A stretch of 64,000 bases of DNA, taken from JAJPXC01 sp964628905 (GTDB lineage Bacteria > Bacteroidota > Bacteroidia > Bacteroidales > Muribaculaceae). The notes beneath the pieces are model-generated. The model was not told the DNA's origin and searched no databases. It worked only from the letters and a program-made list of their open reading frames with translations. Where the stretch lies: assembly GCA_964628905.1 (NCBI GenBank), contig CAZVNS010000001.1:1-64000 (forward strand), read 5' to 3'. A program made the position numbers and the translations under genes. Shown here one piece after another: positions 60,505 to 64,000 of this stretch. Each line of letters starts with the position of its first letter. The stretch's first letter is position 1.

Positions 60505-61125
60505 TCAGTGAGATTGGGCGATGGAGGCGATGATGGAGGCGATGGCGGGGATTGACAGGCGCGAGGAGTCGAATGTCAGGTGGTAGGTGGCGGCCTCGCC
60601 CCAGGTCAGGTCGGTGTAGAAGTTGTAGTAGTTGGCGCGCAGGTGGTCGATCTTGTGAGCCATGTTTTTAGCCTGAGCATGTGTAATCTTCTCGCCGTCA
60701 GCATTTTTGCGGCGGAGTATGCGCTCCACGCGCTTGTCGATGGGAGCGTGGACGAAGACCGACAGCACGTCGGAGCGGTCGCGCAGCACATAGTCGGCTG
60801 TTCGGCCTACGATGATGCAGTCGCGTGTGTCGGCCAAATGACGTATCAAGTCGGTCTGCGCCCCGTAGATATTCTCATCGCTGATGGGGGTGGAGCCGGC
60901 GTACATTGAGAATGGTCCCGAGCCGTGATTGAAGCTGAAGATGCCGGAGATGAACGATGGGACCTTCTCGTCGGCTCGTTCAAACAGCTCAGGGTTCAAA
61001 CCGGCTGATACCGCTGCCTGGGTGAGCAGCTCCTTGTCGTAATACTCATAGCCCAGGATGCGGGCAAGCTCCTTGCCGAGTTCGCGGCCTCCGGCGCCGA
61101 ATTGTCGTCCAATAGTTATTATCAT
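60505..61125 (-). CDS. Cytidylate kinase-like family protein
   Basis: The 206-residue protein has a P-loop GRQFGAGGRELG, CIIVGRTADYVLRDRSDVLSVFVHAP and a lid region KNMAHKIDHLRANYYNFYT, as in the cytidylate-kinase-like (AAA_26-type) family distinct from canonical Cmk. It probably phosphorylates CMP or another small substrate. It lies 5 bp after a GT90 gene, so the two are co-expressed. Confidence 0.85.
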   Translation of the reverse strand: MIITIGRQFGAGGRELGKELARILGYEYYDKELLTQAAVSAGLNPELFERADEKVPSFISGIFSFNHGSGPFSMYAGSTPISDENIYGAQTDLIRHLADTRDCIIVGRTADYVLRDRSDVLSVFVHAPIDKRVERILRRKNADGEKITHAQAKNMAHKIDHLRANYYNFYTDLTWGEAATYHLTFDSSRLSIPAIASIIASIAQSH

Positions 61126-61130
61126 GGTGG

Positions 61131-62102
61131 TCAGTAGATTATCGGATTATCAGGGGTGGATAGGTATTTTGCTATAACGAGGGTCGACACCAGCCGCTCG
61201 GTATTGGGGTCGCGGAATTGGCGGGTGTAGTCGTTGGCGGCGGCGATGATGCGGTGGGCCACTTCGGGGTGAGCCTCAAGCCATTGCAAGCGTTCAGGAA
61301 GGTTCGAAAAGTCGGCCTCGACCTCAAAGTAATGCTCATCAGGCCGCAGACGCCCTTCCATAAACCATGTCTCGAACTCCGGCCGGGGCATCACGGCCAC
61401 GGAGTTTGACGACATGATCCACTTTAGGTTGGAGGCCACGTCGTTACCCTCCACGGCGAGTATCCACTTATAGCGCAGCTGGTCGTGGATGGTCATACGC
61501 TCAGTGTGCCACCGCTCGCAGCTGTGGCGGTCGGTGTCGCCAAGGTCAATCAGCTCATTGCCAAAATATTGGTCGAAGAGAAGCTTGCGCTTGGGCTTCC
61601 CGGGCACCTTGCCGCGGAATATGGCCTGCGACATCTTCGACTCATAGGTGCGCCGGTCGTTGACCCACACGAAGTGACGCACCTGGTTGAGGCGTAGCAG
61701 CACCGAGTTGGCGTTGGCTCCCTCCACCGGGCGGCTCTTGGTGAGCGACGGAACCGAAGGTATCTGCGTAACGTCGCCGGGGATGAAGTTGATGCGCGCC
61801 TGAGGATCGAACGGACGCATCCACTGCCGTATGTCGTAGTAATACGTTGAGTGGCACGCACCCCCCTTGCGTATCTCGCTCCACGGCGTCGCCTCCGGGC
61901 CAAGGTCGATGTGCGCAGGATCGAGTTTGCACAGATAGTCGACACGCTCCTTGATCTGAGGCCAGTCGGGCCGCGCCTTCGCCTCGCTGGCTATGCGCTC
62001 AATGTCGGCACGGTGACACGGCAACCCCTCCCTTATCAATGCTTTAAGGAAGTAAGGCCATTTGGCGTTTTTGCCGCTATGGAGGTCGAAGAGTAGGCTC
62101 AT
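61131..62102 (-). CDS. GT90-type lipopolysaccharide glycosyltransferase
   Basis: The 323-residue protein has the GT90 (CAP10) pattern: SFTKSRP-like VPSLTKSRPVEG, FVWVNDRRTYESKMSQAIFRGK, and KWILAVEGNDVASNLKWIMSSNSV followed by a WFMEGRLRPDEHYF. It adds a sugar to LPS core or O-antigen. I use ATG 62102 because TATTTTTG at 62132-62139 is a -7 box; the ORF upstream to 62174 would cross it. Confidence 0.85.
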   Translation of the reverse strand: MSLLFDLHSGKNAKWPYFLKALIREGLPCHRADIERIASEAKARPDWPQIKERVDYLCKLDPAHIDLGPEATPWSEIRKGGACHSTYYYDIRQWMRPFDPQARINFIPGDVTQIPSVPSLTKSRPVEGANANSVLLRLNQVRHFVWVNDRRTYESKMSQAIFRGKVPGKPKRKLLFDQYFGNELIDLGDTDRHSCERWHTERMTIHDQLRYKWILAVEGNDVASNLKWIMSSNSVAVMPRPEFETWFMEGRLRPDEHYFEVEADFSNLPERLQWLEAHPEVAHRIIAAANDYTRQFRDPNTERLVSTLVIAKYLSTPDNPIIY

Positions 62103-62131
62103 CTGTTGGCAAAGTGTGATTAGTGATAGCG

Positions 62132-62169
62132 CAAAAATAAACAAAAGTTCGTAAAAGTTGCTATATTTG
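62132..62169. promoter_or_regulatory. Divergent -7 boxes of the GT90 and GT2 genes
   Basis: TATTTTTG on the minus strand (62132-62139) and TATATTTG on the plus strand (62162-62169). Confidence 0.6.
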
Positions 62170-62185
62170 CCCAAAATATCAGCAA

Positions 62186-62974
62186 GTGAACAATACCGAC
62201 AACCAACAGAAGATATCGGCGGTGCTCAACACCTACAACGCTGAGGAGCATCTCGACCGCGTGCTGACGGCCCTCAAAGGGTTTGACGAAATCGTGGTTT
62301 GCGACATGGAGAGCACCGACCGCACCCTCGAAATAGCCCGCGCCCACGGCTGCCGCATCGTCACATTCCCCAAGGGGAACATCAACATCTGCGAACCGGG
62401 GCGCAACACCGCCATCCAAGCCGCCACAAGCCCCTGGGTGCTTGTGGTCGATGCTGACGAGGTAGTCACCCCCCAACTGCGTGACTATCTTTATAATACC
62501 ATCGCACAACCCAATCCACCGACAGCCCTGAAAGTGGCGCTCCGCAACATGTTTCTCGACTCGGAGGACTGTTCGCGTTACCCCGACTACCACATACGCT
62601 TCTTCCGCCGCGACAAGGTCAACTGGCCTCCAACCATCCACTCAATACCACAGATTGACGGCACCGTCGACAAGATACCCTCCGACGACCGCTCGCTGGC
62701 GATGATACACTTCCCCCACTCCACCCTGCGCATATTCCAGAAGCAAGTCACATATTGCGAGAACGATGCCGTGCGACGCCTCCCGCGGTCAGGCAAGGTA
62801 AGCCTGTTGCGGCTGATATTCCGCCCCAAGTGGGACTTTTTCAAGCGCTACGTACTCCACGGCGCCATCTTCCGAGGCCGCACCGGCTACATCCAGGCGC
62901 GCCTCGACTCCCAGTACCGCTTCATGGTCCTGGCTCGCCTCTTCGAAAAGCAAACCCTCAATGAACGCAAGTAG
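62186..62974 (+). CDS. GT2 glycosyltransferase (WaaE/KdtX-like)
   Basis: The 262-residue protein starts with GTG (no usable ATG). Its pattern, ISAVLNTYNAEEHLDRVL, VVCDMESTDRTLEIARAHG, NICEPGRNTAIQAATSPWVLVVDADEVV, is that of WaaE-like LPS core glucosyltransferases. The leader is only about 10 nt. It works with the neighbouring LPS enzymes. Confidence 0.88.
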   Translation: MNNTDNQQKISAVLNTYNAEEHLDRVLTALKGFDEIVVCDMESTDRTLEIARAHGCRIVTFPKGNINICEPGRNTAIQAATSPWVLVVDADEVVTPQLRDYLYNTIAQPNPPTALKVALRNMFLDSEDCSRYPDYHIRFFRRDKVNWPPTIHSIPQIDGTVDKIPSDDRSLAMIHFPHSTLRIFQKQVTYCENDAVRRLPRSGKVSLLRLIFRPKWDFFKRYVLHGAIFRGRTGYIQARLDSQYRFMVLARLFEKQTLNERK

Positions 62975-62982
62975 GCGCAGGT

Positions 62983-63015
62983 ACGCCACTGTGCTCGGCG
63001 GTTCGGCCGCCGAGA
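62983..63015 (+). repeat. Dispersed GC-rich hairpin repeat, copy E
   Basis: ACGCCACTGTG then CTCGGCGG, loop TTCGG, CCGCCGAG. It fills the gap between two convergent genes. Confidence 0.75.
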
Positions 63016-63018
63016 GGG

Positions 63019-64000
63019 TTATTGGAAGAGGCGCGGGAGCCAGGTGGTGATGTCGTGGGGAGCGAGCAGAGAGGGGTCGATGGGGGTGAAGGGCGTGCGC
63101 AGAAATGTGGCGAGGTCGCGGGTGTCCTCGCCTAAGATGTAAATGTTGGCGGAGTGGTAAAATGCTTCGCTGCAGACCGATGGGTTGTTGGTAATCAGCT
63201 TCTTGCCATATAATTGCGCTTCGAGTGTGCGCAGTGTGATGCCGCGCTGCCCCGGCTGGCATATGTCAATCACGGCCGAGGCGACGGCTATGCGGCGGTT
63301 GACCTCATCAAGCGTCATCTGCCGATCCATCAGTCGCTCGGCGATAGCCGGATGTCGCTGGTCAACGGCATGGTGCTTGTTTCTTACAATGTTGATATCC
63401 AGCTCGATGCCGCTATCCTTCAGGGCTTCAATCACCTCAACCAATTGTGCCTCGCGTCCCTTCTCAAAGCCTATGAAGAATACCCGCGGGGTGTGGGCCG
63501 CGCAGTCAATGTCGGCTCGGCGAAACACCTGTGGCACAAGGCGACAACCCAGAACCTCGGCGTCGGCGGGGTCGAATGTGCACACGTCGACGTGCTGTCG
63601 TTGCATCCCCGTGATGTAACGCTTGAGGCGGTGCGGGTTGCGGCGCAGCTTGAGCATCGGGTTCCACAGGAATGATACCACCTTGTCGGTCAGTGCTTCA
63701 GCTGCCATCATGCAGGTGTATTTATAGTTCTCCACGCCCCAAAGGAGCACACGGTCGGCGGGGGTGACGGCGCGGAGGGCATCGGCCACCTCCTTAGGGA
63801 AAATCGCGCGGGTGAGCACTCCTCGGCGGTTGCCCAACAGCATCCTCGATGAGCGCAACATCCCAGCCCACAGCCCTTTGCGCGGGAGGTGGTGCACTAT
63901 CACCACTTTGGGTCGGTGCTTTATGGCATCGAGGATATAGTCGGCCATAAAGTATTTGCGTACAATGATATATGTCTTCGGTTTGGAAGTGTTGGAGTTC
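63019..64000 (-). CDS. Putative LPS/capsule glycosyltransferase, 5' end outside the window
   Basis: The minus-strand frame stays open from the stop at 63019 through the window edge, with TYIIVRKYF preceding the first internal ATG (63948), so the gene probably begins outside. The product has a GT-B-like C-terminus (VASAVIDICQPGQRGITLRTLEAQLYGKKLITNN) and a middle with VFFIGFEKGREAQLVEVIEALKDSG. No exact family; the context is LPS glycosyltransferases. Confidence 0.7.
   Translation of the reverse strand, partial: NSNTSKPKTYIIVRKYFMADYILDAIKHRPKVVIVHHLPRKGLWAGMLRSSRMLLGNRRGVLTRAIFPKEVADALRAVTPADRVLLWGVENYKYTCMMAAEALTDKVVSFLWNPMLKLRRNPHRLKRYITGMQRQHVDVCTFDPADAEVLGCRLVPQVFRRADIDCAAHTPRVFFIGFEKGREAQLVEVIEALKDSGIELDINIVRNKHHAVDQRHPAIAERLMDRQMTLDEVNRRIAVASAVIDICQPGQRGITLRTLEAQLYGKKLITNNPSVCSEAFYHSANIYILGEDTRDLATFLRTPFTPIDPSLLAPHDITTWLPRLFQ

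Noticed and set aside
62103..62174. N-terminal extension of the GT90 protein
   Set aside because: It crosses the -7 box of its own promoter and adds a hydrophobic segment not seen in the family pattern.

Overview
The window looks like chromosomal DNA of a GC-rich member of the Bacteroidales, most likely Muribaculaceae (the family is an inference). Support comes from many promoters of the Bacteroidota type (TTTG, about 19-23 bp, then TAnnTTTG), few Shine-Dalgarno sites, a SusC/SusD locus, DUF6452/DUF6048 neighbours, BspA-like repeats, MenA, and secreted proteins with 'YNLQG'-type C-terminal tails. Four single-copy tRNA species are present (Val, Ser, Pro, and two copies of Glu). There are no rRNA operons and no CRISPR array.

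Layout. 1-6.0 kb: an unassigned reading-frame end and a very large alpha-2-macroglobulin-like protein. 6.2-12.3 kb: an accessory island between tRNA-Val and tRNA-Ser. It holds fragments, in-frame chimeras and a PH-domain pseudogene, and also a two-gene unit pairing a SLOG-like/sigma-70-region-2 fusion with a PGN_0703-type nuclease. 12.5-16.0 kb: a secreted C1-type peptidase followed by two lipoprotein genes. 16.0-17.5 kb: tRNA-Pro and an AT-rich ORF that I read as the start of a HindVP-type restriction enzyme fused to the end of a C5 DNA methyltransferase. 17.5-25.4 kb: pepT, miaA, a BspA-like LRR protein, then proB-proA-purB on the minus strand. 25.7-27.0 kb: an acidic secreted protein flanked by clusters of TCGA-n-TTAA-n-TCGA sites. 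27.2-32.1 kb: a phage-derived head cassette (small acidic protein, SU10/DUF5309-like capsid protein with an N-terminal membrane segment, connector-sized protein, portal, two small proteins). It has no terminase, tail, lysis or integrase gene.

32.1-36.0 kb: a GxDLY/SGNH esterase, an LPS-kinase-like protein, rpsT between two identical tRNA-Glu genes, menA, and a secreted deaminase-fold protein without zinc ligands. 36.6-47.1 kb: a minus-strand SusC-SusD-lipoprotein-PKD lipoprotein-GHL10 locus. 47.7-54.8 kb: a small membrane protein, recO, a GT4 glycosyltransferase, a Wzx-like flippase, a GT2 glycosyltransferase, DUF6452/DUF6048 envelope proteins, a deleted SDR remnant and rpiB. 55.1-64.0 kb: tcdA, an AspT-type transporter, a DAACS symporter, an RsmF-type rRNA methyltransferase, a cytidylate-kinase-like protein and LPS glycosyltransferases, the last one running off the window.

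Two things stand out. First, several ORFs look like in-frame deletion fusions of two unrelated or formerly adjacent genes, or of the two ends of one gene. Second, intergenic regions carry families of short repeats: GC-rich hairpins, a C-run/G-run element that supplies the stop codon of the preceding gene, and a CTTAAAAA/CTCTAAAAA microsatellite placed in leaders. The best candidates for an undescribed system are the tail-less capsid/portal cassette with its shared operator, and the SLOG-sigma plus nuclease pair.
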